A stretch of 64,000 nucleotides of DNA from Tetrahymena thermophila SB210 (Eukaryota > Ciliophora > Oligohymenophorea > Hymenostomatida > Tetrahymenidae), in the NCBI RefSeq assembly GCF_000189635.1, contig NW_002476536.1, forward strand, positions 62,001 through 126,000, given 5' to 3'. Numbering within the stretch: the stretch's first letter is position 1; each line of letters starts with the position of its first letter. The position numbers and the translations under genes were made by a program. Under the pieces are notes generated by a model that was not told where the DNA came from, ran no database searches, and saw nothing but the letters and a program-made list of their open reading frames with translations. Below, piece by piece: positions 25,415 through 37,665 of the stretch.

Positions 25415-26285
25415 TAGTTAATTAGAAGGAAAAAATGAAGAAAAAATATGAAATGATAAGATTATGAAAAAAAAAAGAAATCATAATTAAAAGAAAAAGG
25501 AAAATAAATAAAATAAATTAAATTAAAAGAGCTTTAATATATCTTTTAAATTAACTTTTCTAATTAAAAATATTACAATCTAAAACTTATTAACTGCTTT
25601 TATTAAGTGTATGTTTCAATATCAAAAAATGAAGAAAATATATCAAATAATAAAAATGAATAATAAGTAATTTAAAATTCAAATAAAAATTAAGTTAAAA
25701 TGCTAAAAAATTTTAGTTTTAAAAAAATCAATAAATCATGATGATAATTTCTATAACAAAAATTATTTATTTAAAAAAATTTAAAGTTAAATATCTAAAA
25801 AATATTAATAATAATAAAAGTAATGTTAATTAATAAAATATACTTGAGATCAATATGGAGTATCTAATGAGATAAAAGTGAAGAGCTTAAAAACTTTTTT
25901 TATTAATTTATTTAAATTTAAAGGATATTAATAAAAAAATTAATAATTACTTCTTCTAATCTGTTGTAATATTTAATCTATTATAACATTTATTTTTTTT
26001 TTCAAAAATATTGAATAGCAAATTATGAAATTTAATTAATTATAATGGATAAAAAGAACAAATAAAATTTAATAAGTAATTATCAAATAATAAATTATTT
26101 ATTTTGTTTTATGAAGAGATATCACAGAAAAATTAATTTAAAATTCATAATTTAATCTTAATATTTATATTTAAAACATATAAATAAAAATATTGTAGGA
26201 ATTAGAGATGGCAGTTAGTTAGTTAATCATATTTGAAAAAATTCTAGAAATTAATTAATTAATGCTCTGAAATTTAATTATTACT
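25415..26285. other. Inverted-repeat core, left half (upstream of LRR gene A)
   Basis: The first 200 bases are LRR-intron-like DNA without an LRR exon. Then comes the conserved core found again inverted at 26641-27497, and at about 40104-41040 and 49250-49960. On the minus strand a block ending at about 25844 reads SSSLLSHQILHIDL. It stops at a GTATAT donor in phase 2 and resembles the last strand of an LRR, so it may be a 5' coding exon. No in-frame ATG is seen close to it. Promoters for the divergent LRR genes probably lie in the core. Confidence 0.45.
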
Positions 26286-26640
26286 ATTATTATTAATAGT
26301 TAAACACACAAAATAAAGATATGCAAATAATTATTTATTTATTTAATTATATATTTATTTATTTATACTAATTATAGTAATTAATTATTTTATTTTTTAA
26401 ACTTTAATTAAGAATTCAATTTAAAATTTTTGATGTAAAAAAATTATTTATTTATTTTTGATTATAATTCTATTATAAAATATCAAATCAGATTTTTTAT
26501 TTATTTAATAAAAATCTATTTTATCATAAGTGGCATGCAAACCACGAAATTTTTGTATGGCATCTTGATTTAATTAAAGGTATTATAAAAATTCCTAAAA
26601 TTAGAGAACTAAAACAGAAAAATCTACTTATAAATATTAT
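26286..26640. other. Central spacer of the inverted repeat
   Basis: About 355 bp of unique orientation between the two arms. It contains runs of TTTA/ATTA and the phrase AATTCTATTATAAAATATCA, followed by a less AT-rich patch (about 26530-26560). The same sequence, in the same orientation, follows the fourth core copy at about 50045-50230. That suggests the single-core arrangement there is the ancestral one and that the right arm was added by inverted duplication next to this spacer. There is no gene. Confidence 0.55.
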
Positions 26641-27497
26641 TTTTATAATATTTAAGAACATTAACTACTAGAATTTTTTCAAATATGATTAAATAACTGG
26701 CCATCTCTAATTCCTACTGTATTTTTAAGTATATGTTTTAAATACAAATATTAAGTTAAAATAATCAATGTTAAATTAACTTTTCTATGATATTTCTTCA
26801 TATAACCAAATATATAAATAATATTTGATAATTAATTATTATATTTATTTGTTGTTTTTATCCATTTATAATTAATTAAATTTCATAAATTGTGATTCAA
26901 TATTTTTGAAAAAAAATAAATGATATAATAGATTAAATATTACGAAAAATTAGAAGAAGTAATTATTTATTTTTTTATTTATATCCTTCAAATTTATATA
27001 AATTAACAATAAAAGTTTATAAGCTCTTCACTTTTATCTCATTAGGTTCTCCATATTAATCTGAAGTATATTTTATTAATTAATAATATTTTTATTATTA
27101 TTGATATTCTTTATATATTTAACTTTCAATTTATTTAAATAAATAATTTTTGTAATAGAAATTATTATCATTCTTTATTGATTTTTATAAAAATAAAAAT
27201 TTTTTAACTATTTTAACTTAATTTTCATTTCAATTTTTAATTATTTATTATTCATTTTTTTATTATTTGATATATTTTCTTTATTTTCTGCTATTAAAAC
27301 TTACACTTAATAAAAGCAATTTACTAGTTTTGAATTGTAATATTTTTAATTACAAAAGTTAATTTAAAACATTAGAGCTCTTTTAATTTACTTGATTTAT
27401 TTTCCATTTTATTTTTTCATTCTTTGTTAATTTTATTAATTATTAATTAATATTATTATTTCATATTTTTTCTTCATTTTTTCCTTCTAATTAACAA
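26641..27497. other. Inverted-repeat core, right half (upstream of the plus-strand LRR gene)
   Basis: Reverse complement of the left core. The block at about 27019-27065 reads SSSLLSHQVLHINL on the plus strand and ends at a GTATAT donor in phase 2, in the same relative place as on the left. After it comes exon-less LRR-intron-like DNA (about 27300-27490) up to the TIR element. No start codon or promoter motif could be assigned. Confidence 0.45.
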
Positions 27498-27841
27498 GAG
27501 TGAAATGCCTATTTAATTTATAAAAGGCAAAATGTAAAATATCTTAATAAAATAATAAATAAAGCTAAATTAGCTTCAAAAAGCTTTATTTTTTAGTTTT
27601 TAGAAAGCTTTAGTTCAAAAAATGCAAAATTTGAAATAATTTATACCTTATATTTTTATAACATATCATTTTTTTTAAGAAAAATAAATTTTGAAAAATT
27701 TTACAAAAATGGGCTTTTTTCAAAAAATATAAGTTCATTAAATTCCCTGGGATGAAAGAAAATTAGGTAAAAATATTTAAAATTTTAATTTTATAAAATG
27801 TAAAAACGGTACTTTTTGTAAATTTGTATGGCAACTTACTC
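27498..27841. mobile_element. Small TIR element (MITE-like), copy 2
   Basis: It runs from GAGTGAAATGCC to GGCAACTTACTC, imperfect terminal inverted repeats of about 12 bp, and is followed by TA. It interrupts LRR-intron sequence: TTCCTTCTAATTAAC on its left and ATTTAAAGATATATTTTTTC on its right correspond to one continuous stretch in ordinary introns. It is 344 bp and has no coding capacity. It lies directly before the first LRR exon of the plus-strand gene, mirroring copy 1. Confidence 0.7.
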
Positions 27842-27878
27842 TATTTAAAGATATATTTTTTCTTAAATATTTAAAAAG

Positions 27879-30800
27879 TGATAATGTAATTGGTGCAATG
27901 GGCGTATCAGGCTTAGGTTCTGCTTTAGCAAATTGCATTAATCTCTCAAATTTGACACTTCACCTTAAGTAAAAACAGTTTATTTGTTTTTGATTGTGAT
28001 ATTTTAATGATAGAAACTAATTTAAAACAATAAAGCTCACTTTTCTTTTTCTTTTTATAGTTCTTGCTTTTTTTGTTCTTTCTTTGTTTATTTAACTCAT
28101 TATTTTATTTTCAACTTTTGCTTTTATTATTAATTAATCTTATTATTTCATATTCTTTCTTCATTTTTTCCTTCTAATTAACTATTTAATGGTATATTTT
28201 TTCTTCAATATTTAAAAAGGTCCAATTAAATTGGTGCAATGGATGCATCAGGCTTATGTTCTGCTTTTAAAAATGTAATTAACCTCTCAAATTTGACACT
28301 TGATCTTTAGTAAAAACAGTTTATTTCTTTTAGATTGTGATATTTTTAATTATAAAAACTAATTTAAAACAATAAACCTCTTTTTTCTTTTTCTTTTTAT
28401 TGAGATATTGAGAATGCTTTTTTTTGATTTCTAATTAACTATTTAATGATATATTTTTTCTTCAATATTTAAAAAGTGGTAATGTAATTGGTGTAATGGG
28501 TGCATCAGGCTTAGGTTCTGGTTTAGCAAATTGTATTAATCTCTCAAATTTGACACTTGATCTTTCGTAAAAACAGTTTATTTGTTTTGGATTGTGATGT
28601 TTTTAATTATTTTTACAATAAAGCTCTTTTTACTTTTTCTTTTTCTTTTTATTATGCTTGCTTTTTTTTGTTCTTTTTTTATTATCTAACTCATTATTTT
28701 ATTTTAAACATTTGCTTTTATTATTAATTAATCTTATTATTTGATTTTCTTTCTTCATTTTTTCCTTCTAATTAACTATTTTATGATATATTTTTCTTTA
28801 ATATTTAAATAGGTGGAATAAAATTTGTGATGAAGGTGCATCAGGCTTAGGTTCTGGTTTAGCAAATTGCATTAATCTCTCAAATTTGGCACTTCATCTT
28901 AAGTAAAAATCGTTTATTTGTTTTGGATTGTGATATTTTTAATTATGAAACTATTTTAAAACAATAAAGTTCTTTTTTCTTTTTGTTTTTATTGTGCTTG
29001 CTTTTTTTTTTGTTTTTTCTTTGTTTATTAAACTCATCATTTTATTTAAAAATTTTTCCTTTATTATTTCATATTTATCTTCATTTTTTTCCTTCTAAAT
29101 AACTATTCAATGAAATATCTTTTCTTCAATATTTAAAAAGTGGCAATTATATTGGTGCAATGGGTGCATCAAAATTATGTTCTTCTTTAGCAAATTGCAT
29201 TAATCTCTCAAATTTGATACTTCACCTTGGGTAAAAACAATTTATTTGTTTTGGATTGTGATATTTTTAATTATAAAAAAACAAATTTAAAACAATTAAG
29301 CTCTTATTTCTTTTTGAGCATACTTTTTTGTGTGTTCTAATTAAATATTTTATGATATATTTTTTCTCAATATTTAAAAAGGTCAAATTATTTTGGTGAT
29401 AAAGGTGCATCAGAATTAGGTTCTGGTTTAGCAGATTGCATTAATATCTCAAATTTGACACTTCACCTTGAGTAAAAATACTTTATTTGTTTTGGATTGT
29501 GATATTTTTAATAATAAAAACTAATTTAAAACAATAAAGCTCTTTTTTCTTTCTTTTTCTTTTTATTGTGTTTGTCTTTTTTTGTTTATTTAACTCATCA
29601 TTTTATTTTAAACTTTTCATTTATTAATTAATCTTATTATTTCATATTTTTTCTTCATTTCTTCGTTCTAATTAACTATTTAATGATATATTTTTTCTTC
29701 AATATGTAAAAAGGTGTAATAAAATTGGTGCAATTGGTGCATCAGGCTTAGGTTCTGGTTTAGCAAATTGCATTAATATCTCAAATTTGACACTTCACCT
29801 TGAGTAAAAACACTTTATTTGTTTTGGATTGTGATATTTTTAATAATAAAAACTAATTTAAAACAATAAAGCTCTTTTTTCTTTTTCTTTTTATTGTGTT
29901 TGTCTTTTTTTGTTTATTTAACTCATCATTTTATTTGAAACTTCTATTTTTATTATTAATTAATCTTATTATTTCATATTTTTCTTCATTTTTTCCTTCT
30001 AATTAACTATTTAATGATATATTTTTTTGTTAATATTTAAAAAGTTACAATTAAATTGGTGATAAAGATGCATCAGGCTTAGGTTCCGCTTTAGCAAATT
30101 GCATTAATCTCTCAAATTTGACACTTCACCTTAAGTAAAAACAGTTTATTTTTTTTTGGATTGTGGTATTTTTAATTATAAAAATTAATTTAAAACAATA
30201 AAGCTCTTTTTTTATTGTGCTTTCTTTTTTTTGTTCTTTTTTTGTTAATTTAACTCATCATTTTATTTTAAACATTTGCTTTTATTATTAATTAATCTTA
30301 TCATTTCATATTCTTTCTTTATTTTTTCCTTCTAATTAACTATTTAATGATATATTTTTCCTTAATTATTTAAAAAGGTGCAATAAAATTGGTGCAAAGG
30401 GTGCATCAAGCTTAGGTTCTGGTTTAGCAAATTGTATTAATCTCTTAAATTTGACACTTCTCCTTGAGTAAAAACAATTTATTTGTTTTGGATTGTGATA
30501 TTTTTAATTATAAAAACTAATTTAAAAAAATAAAGTTCTTTTTTCTTTTTCTTTTTATCGTGCGTGCTTGCTTTTTTTTCTTCTTTCTTTGTTTATAATA
30601 TTTAACTAATCATTTTATTTTAAACTTTTCATTTAATCTTATTATTTAATATTCTTTCTTCATTTTTTCCTTCTAATTAACTATTTAATGATATTTTTTC
30701 TTCAATATTTAAAAAGTGAAAATTAAATTGGTGATAAAGGTGCATCAGGCTTAGGTTCTGGTTTAGCAAATTGCATTAATATCTCAAATTTAACAATTAG

Positions 30801-33800
30801 CCTTTAGTAAAAACAGTTTATTTGTTTTGGATTTTGATATTTTTAATTATTAAAACAAATTTAAAACAAAAAGCTCTTTTTTCTTTTTCTTTTATTTGTG
30901 TTTGCTTTTTTTTGTTTTTTATTTGTTTATTTAACTCATTTTTTTATTTTAAACTTTTCATTTATTATTAATTAATCTTATTATTTCATATTTTCCTTCA
31001 TTTTTTCCTTCTAAATAATAATTTAAAAATATTTTTTCTTCAATATTTAAAAGTGAAAATTAAATTGGTGATAAAGGTTCATCCGATTTAGGTTCTGTTT
31101 TAGCAAATTGCATTAATCTCTCAAATTTGACATTTAACCTTAAGTAAAAACAGTTTATTTGTTTTGGATTGTGATATTTTTAATTTTAAAAACTAATTTA
31201 AAACAATAAACCTATTTTTTCTTTTTCTTTTTATCATGCTTACTTTTTTTTGTTCTTAATTTGTTTATTTAACTCATTATTTTATTTTAAATTTTTGCTT
31301 TTATTATTAATTAATTAATAAATCTTATTATTTCATATTTTTCCTTCATTTTTTCCTTCTAATTAACTATTTAATGATATATTATTTCTTCAAAATTTTA
31401 AAAGTAACAATTAAATTGGTAATAAAGGGGCATCAGGCTTAGGTTCTGGTTTAGCAAATTGCATTAATCTCTCCAATTTGACACTTTGCCTTAAGTAAAA
31501 ACAGTTTATTTGTATTGGATTGTGATGTTTTTAATTATAAAAACAAATTTAAAAGAATAAAGCTCTTTTTTTTTCTATTTATTGTGCTTACTTTTTTTTT
31601 TTCTTTCTTTGATTATTTAACTCATCATTTTATTTTAAACTTTTGCTTTTATTACTAATTAATTAATCTTATTATTTCATATTCTTTCTTTATTTTTTTC
31701 TTCTAATTAACATTTAATGATATATTTTTTTGTTAATATTTAAAAAGGTGCAATAAAATTGGTGCAATGGGCGCATCAAGCTTAGGTTCTGGTTTAACAA
31801 AATGTATTAAGCTCTCAAATTTGACACTTAGCCTTTTGTAAAAACAGTTTATTTGTTTTGGATTGTGATATTTTGAATTATAAAAACTAATTTAAAACAA
31901 TAAAGCTCTTTTTTCTTTTTCTTTTTCTTTTTATTGTGTTTGCTTTTTTTTGCTCTTTCTATGTTTTTTTAACTCATCATTTTATTTTAAACCTTTCATT
32001 TATTATTAATTAATTATATAATTTTATATTCTTTCTTTATTTTTTCTTTCTAATTAACTATTTAATGATATATAATTCTTCGATAATTAAAAAGTCGCAA
32101 TTAAATTGGTGTAAAGGGTGCATTAGGCTTAGGTTCTGGTTTAGCAAATTTAATTAATCTCTCAAATTTGACACTTGATCTTTAGTAAAAACAGTTTATT
32201 TGTTTTGGATTGTGATATTTTTAATAAAAAAACTAATTTAAAACAATAAATCTATTTTTTCTTTTTATTGTGTTTGCTTTTTTTTGTTCTTTCTTTGTTT
32301 ATTTAACTCATCATTTTATTTTAAACTTTTCATTTATTATTAATTGATCTTATTCTTTCTTCTTTTTTTTCCTTCTAATTAACTATTTAATGATATTTTT
32401 TTCTTCCATATTTAAAAAGTGAAAATTAAATTAGTGATGAAGGTGCATCAGGCTTAGTTTCTGCTTTAGCAAACTGTATTAATCTCTCAAATTTGAAACT
32501 TGGCCTTGAGTAAAAACAGTTTATTTGTTTTGGATTGTGATATTTTTAATTATAAAAAACAAATTTAAAACAATAAAGCTCTTTTTTCTTTTTCTTTTTA
32601 TTGTGTTTGTCTTTTTTTGTTCTTTCTTTGCTTATTTAACTCATAATTATATTTTAAACTCTTCATTTATTATTAATTGATCTTATTCTTTCTTCATTTT
32701 TTCCTTCTAATTAACTATTTGATGATATTTTTTTTTGTCAATATTTAAAAAGGTGCAATAAAATTGGTGCAATGGGTGCATCAAGCTTAGTTTCTGGTTT
32801 AACAAATTGTATTAATCTCTCAAATTTGACACTTCTCCTTGGGTAAAAATAGTTTGTTTGTTTTGGATTGTGATATTTTTAATTATAAAAACAAATTTAA
32901 AACAATAAGGCTCTTTTTTCTTTTTCTTTTATTTGTGTTTGCTTTTTTTTGTTCTTTCTTTGTTTATTTAACTCATCATTTTATTTTAAACTTTTCATTT
33001 ATTATTAATTAATCTTATTATTAGATTTTTTCCTTCTAAATAAATATTTAATGAAATATTTTTTCTTCAATATTTAAAAAGTGGTAATTAAATTGGTGAT
33101 GAAGGTTTATCAGGCTTAGGTTCTGCTTTAGAAAATTGCATTAATTTCTCAAATTTGGCACTTCACCTTAAGTAAAAAAAGTTTATTTGTTTTGGATTGG
33201 TATATTTTTACTTATTAAAACTAATTTAAAACAATAAAGCTCTTTTTTCTTTTTCTTTTTATTTTGCTTGCTTTTTTTTGTCCTTTCTTTGTTTATAATA
33301 TTTAACTAATCATTTTATTTTAAATATTTAACTATTTTATTATATATTTTTTCTTCAATATTTAAAAAGTGGCAATTAAATTGGTTCGAGAATAGAATAG
33401 AATAGAAATACTCGCACATAAATATGCACTCAGAATACATCTTAGTTAAATTATATTATAATATTTATATATATATATTTTTTTTTTATTTTTATTTTTT
33501 TTATTTTATTATTATTTATTTCATTTGATTGATATACGCTTTATCTTTAGTAAAAACAGTTTATTTGTATTGGATTGTGATGCTTTTAATTATAAAAAAT
33601 AATTTAAAACAATAAAGCTCTTTTTTCTTTTTCTTTTTATTGTGTTTGACTTTTTTTGTTCTTTCTTTGTTTATTTAACTCATAATTTTATTTTAAACTT
33701 TTGCTTTTATAATAAATACATCTTATTATTTTATATTCTTTCTTTATTTTTTCCTTCTAATTAACTATTTTACGATACATTTTTTCTTCAATATTTTAAA

Positions 33801-34552
33801 GTGAAAATTAAATCGGTGATGAAGGTTCATCAGGCTTAGGTTCTGGTTTAGCAAATTGCATTAATCTCTCAAATTTGACACTTAATCTTTGGTAAAAACA
33901 GTTTATTTGTTTTGGATTGTGATATTTTTAATTATAAAAAATAATAATTTTTTTTTTCTTTTTATTGTGCTTGCTTTTTTTTTGTTCTTTTTTTATTAAA
34001 TAACTCAATATTTTATTTTAAACTTTTGCTTTTATTATTGATTAATCTTATTATTTCATATTCATTCTTCATTTTTTCCTTCTAATTAACTATTTAATGA
34101 TATTTGTTTTCTTCAATATTTAAAAAGTTCGAATAAAATTGGTGATGAAGGTTTATCAGGCTTAGGTTCTGCTTTAGCAAATTGCATTAATCTCTCAAAT
34201 TTGGCACTTCACCTTAAGTAAAAACCATTTATTTGTTTTGGATTGTGATATTTTTAATTATAAAAACTAATTTAAGACAAAAAAGTTTTTTGAATTTATT
34301 TGATAGCTTTTATTTGATTTATTTATTTATTTATTATCTTTTTTATTCCACTGATGTTATTTTATTTATTTTTTTATTTATTAATTTAAAAAATAATTTT
34401 TAATTTAAAAGTTTATTCTATTTGATATTTATTAAAAATTTACACAAATTTATTTTAAAATTTTTAGCTAAATGAATGAATAAGAAAAATTCAAAGTAAT
34501 AAGCAAGTGTCTTAAATCAAAAAGATTAGTTGTCTTTAGAAAATAATTCTGA
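27879..34552 (+). CDS. LRR protein gene A-prime: array of 90-nt exons (inverted copy of gene A)
   Basis: Nineteen intact 90-nt exons begin at 27879, 28220, 28477, 28813, 29141, 29382, 29714, 30045, 30378, 30717, 31054, 31405, 31748, 32095, 32420, 32753, 33082, 33802 and 34128. All lie between an AG acceptor and a GTAAAAA-type donor, all introns being phase 2. Typical exon text is IGDEGASGLGSGLANCINLS then NLTLHL. One further exon (33370-33549) is interrupted by an insertion. The last exon 34468-34552 encodes FKVISKCLKSKRLVVFRKQF and TGA at 34550-34552. The intron before exon 28477 is unusually short and lacks part of the common intron. Introns near the centre and at the distal end differ from gene A, so the two arms have changed exon number independently. 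The N-terminus is not established. The predicted product is a nearly pure LRR solenoid of about 600 residues or more, probably a protein-binding scaffold. Confidence 0.85.
33386..33537. mobile_element. Insertion inside an LRR exon, starting with an AGAAT pentanucleotide run
   Basis: After the exon text for GNQIG the sequence changes to AGAATAGAATAGAATAG, then AAATACTCGCACATAAAT and CACTCAGAATACATC. A T-rich tail leads back to the last bases of the exon and its donor. The same sequence, in the same direction relative to the LRR gene and at the same point in an exon, occurs at 46355-46540. The insert replaces most of the exon. I do not recognise the element; the tail could suggest a retrotransposon end, but that is inference. 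Confidence 0.6.
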
Positions 34553-35869
34553 TGATAAGCAAATGGCAAAAAAAGGATGAATAAATATGAAATGTTTGAA
34601 TAATTGAATATTATATGTTTTTTTGTTAAGTAATATTTTGAATTAACCTAAAATATATTAGATTTTATTATTGTTTTTTAATATAAATATCATTCATATT
34701 TATTTTTATAAATAAATAAATTATTTGTAAAAATAAAAAAATTTAAAAATTAAATTTACTTAAATAAATTAACTCCTCTTAAATAAACCCTCCTGTTTCT
34801 ATAAAAACGATCAAATAATTTAAAACTTTAATGCAATATTATATCTTATTAAATTATATAAATATCATGCTCTTACATGCCAGTTATACTTTAATCTGAA
34901 ATATTATTGATCAATCATATTTCTATCCTTTTTTTATTTACCATGATTAATTAGATACCATAATTTAAATAAAATCTCATAGAGATATCAAATTTTACTT
35001 ATAAAAAACAAATTTTAATTAATTTTACAAAATTTTATTTGTTTATTTTCTATTTTTTTTAACTATATTTAAAAGTTGAATAGATTATATTAATTTTTAT
35101 TTATAAAAAAAACATTGAACCTATTTTACAGATTTTTATTACCAAAATTTGAATTTAGCTGTATGTAAATTTTTATTTGAATATAATTTTAACAATAAAA
35201 ATGCAAAAATAAACTTTTATGGATAAATTTGAATTCATTTTTAAATATTCTTTAATATATTTTAATACTGTAGTTAAACTTAAATACAAATTAATTAAAA
35301 GTTTTAGAAAAAAAGTCCATATTAATAAATTAAATAACTAATATTAATATTTATAATTAAAAATAATTAATTTAATATCATCTGATTTTTAATCAATAAA
35401 AATTTCTTAAAATCTGTCCATTTACAGGAGATTACTAAGCAAAAAATAAAAAGAAAAATCAAAATGTTCACCAAAAGAAAAAAAACTATTTATTGAATTA
35501 AATAAATTCACACATTAATTTTATAATTTAAAAAATAAAATTAGTTAATTAGTTAGTAGCATTTTTCTTTAAGAAAATAAAATAAATCACCATTTATCAT
35601 TAAAACTATCTATCTATGTATCTATGTAAAAAAGAAAATTAGTTTTATAAGTTTTTTGTTATTTTTTCTTAGATTTGTTTATGTTTTCTTTTAAATTTTT
35701 TTAGAAAGTCTTATTAATTACTTAAAAAATATTTATTTAATGTATGTAAATTAATTATTTGATTACACTTATTTTTAATTAGTATAAATTGCTTTAAGGA
35801 TAATATCTCTGGCTTAATTTGCAACTTTATCTAAAAACTAAAAATTTAGTAAAAAAATAAAGTGATAAA
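34553..35869. other. Intergenic region between LRR gene A-prime and the truncated membrane-protein copy 4
   Basis: The first 200 bp are the LRR 3' flank (inverted relative to 18430-18625). About 34760-35280 is AT-rich DNA with no supported feature. From about 35280 to the ATG at 35870 the sequence matches the region upstream of membrane-protein copy 5 (50240-50774), including AGTTTTAGAAAAA, TTCACYAAAAGAAAA and TTAGTAGCATTTTTCTTT-like stretches. The promoter-side flank was therefore duplicated with the gene. Confidence 0.6.
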
Positions 35870-37440
35870 ATGAAATAATAAAAGCAATCCACATAAAAAT
35901 TTAATATTTAGAGCAAATTTTGCTGCCAAAGATTTTAATTTAAAGACTTTTATATTCATGAAATGATTAAAATTGATAGTCCTTTAGCTCTTAGCAAAAT
36001 TATATCAATAATATTATTAGTAATATGCTAGCTTAGAGTTCTCTCATTCCTCTATAAAAATGAGAACTATTATGCAAATTTTTCAGAAGAGATTTATAAA
36101 AATTCTAATTTCATAGAATACCTCTAAATTGTACCTTTTGTATAAGATTACTTGAAAGCTTCTAACTGTTATTTATTCTAACTTTTTGTTTTATCCTTTA
36201 TACTAAATTGCCTATATATTTACTTAATGTTATTTATACTTATTTTTAAATAAATAGAAATTAAGAAATATCTTTAGAAATATTGCTAGCTGTATATAAA
36301 TATCTATAATAAACGGTTATTTTATTCATTTCTTAACTAATCATTTAATTTCATCTTTAAAGAAAACTAAATACTTTCCTCGTGTATTACAATTATTTTA
36401 GTATTTTAGTGCCATTCTAACTCTAGTTATAAGTAAAGTTATTAATTTTTTGTTTAGAATAATAATATTAAAATTAATTTATACTCAATTAGATAAATTT
36501 TATAGTGTAAATAGATTAATAAAATTATTTATTAAAATTTCAAGCTTATCATTTAATTAAAATTTTCTTAAGTATTTTCTAAGAATTTATTTATTAAATT
36601 TATTGTTCAAAGGTTACTTGATGGAATTTCATGATTTCAGTATTTCGTTTAAAGATTCTACTAATTATCTAGCTAAGCAATATAGTCATTCTTTTAATGT
36701 TTTTAAGGATTATTCTCATATGCATAAATTAGTTCTAAAATCACAAAATATTAGCTATATATTGTTCTCTACACTTCTTTTTAGAAACTGCTGCTAATTC
36801 CATTTTTAACTACCAATATTTATCAAATAATACAAATTAAATTTACATTTTGTTATCAATTTCTTCATTTTAAATTTGAATATGCTATTTGATCTAAATC
36901 TTTGCTCTTAATAGATATGATATTATTCTTCTTTGCATGCTTAATTTACCACTATCTATTATGCTTATAAGATATTTGTAGCAATAACACAATCAATACT
37001 TACTATATTAATTTTACAACATTCAATAGCTTTTTTATTATTGTATCAAAGATTTTTAGAAAATAATTAGGCTAATACACCGATTAGCATAAAGCAGCTA
37101 AAAAAATTTAATATTTTAGGATAAATAAATATTTTTTGAAATCATTTTCTATTCACATTAGTAGTATTGTTTTGCTTATGACTAATATAGTTTTTGTCAT
37201 AGATACAAAAAACCAGTAATATTTATTTATTTGTTTATTAGATTTAAATTATTTCAATCTTTTATAACTTTAAGTAGCGCTTAATTCATGATAACAAACT
37301 AATTATAGATAAATAATCATCTAATACATACAACTTTTTCTAAATTTATTTCATCTAATTTTATATAATTTTTTTATATTAATATAAACTCCAACAAAAT
37401 TTTACACTATTATATAAAATTTAAAAAAGTAAAATTTTTT
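35870..37440 (+). pseudogene. Truncated TmcB/TmcC-like membrane-protein gene, copy 4
   Basis: The start MKQQKQSTQKFNIQSKFC, the first membrane segments and the exon 1/exon 2 order match copies 3 and 5. A one-base insertion relative to copy 5 near 36390-36410 shifts the frame at the end of exon 1. The exon 2 equivalent (from about 36612) lacks internal stretches and loses frame. The conserved second-intron donor is still visible at 37216. Similarity to copy 5 continues through that intron and stops at about 37440, where the 3' flank of an LRR gene begins. The TPR, PAS, linker and C-terminal membrane exons are all absent. A breakpoint of the segmental duplication therefore cut the gene. Exon 1 alone could still make a four-segment membrane peptide, but nothing supports its use. 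Confidence 0.85.
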
Positions 37441-37665
37441 TTTTTTCCTGTAATTTTAATTTTTAAATTTTTTATTTTATAAATAATTTATTTACTTACA
37501 AAAATAAATATAAATGATATTTATATTTTAAAAACAATAATAAAATCTATCTATCTATTTTTATTTTAGGTTAAAAAAACTTTTTCAAAATATTGATAAA
37601 TAAAATATATAATATTATTCAAACAATTAATATTTATTCATCCTTTTTTAGCCACTTGTTTATCA

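Larger units (their letters stand above)
18430..34755. repeat. 16-kb imperfect inverted repeat carrying two divergent LRR genes
   Basis: The left arm (about 18430-26285) and right arm (about 26641-34755) are reverse complements in order and content: LRR 3' flank with the ATCT run, last LRR exon, LRR exon-intron array, small TIR element, and core with conserved blocks (for example AAGAGATATCAC and GGAATTAGAGATGGC against their complements). A spacer of about 355 bp separates them. The arms differ in exon number (17 intact against 19), in insertions and by many substitutions. It is therefore an old or continually rearranged inverted duplication, not a fresh palindrome or a simple assembly mirror. 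The outer limits are where the similarity I could follow by eye stops, accurate to some tens of bases. Confidence 0.85.

Noticed and set aside
18880-34290. Minisatellite or centromere-type satellite DNA
   Set aside because: The 345-bp period is clear, but the constant part is exactly a 90-nt exon with splice borders and an LRR coding frame on one strand per array, which plain satellite would not keep.
27880-34290. CRISPR-like array (regularly spaced conserved repeats)
   Set aside because: The spacing is about 345 bp, the 'spacers' are homologous introns, and the organism is a ciliate.
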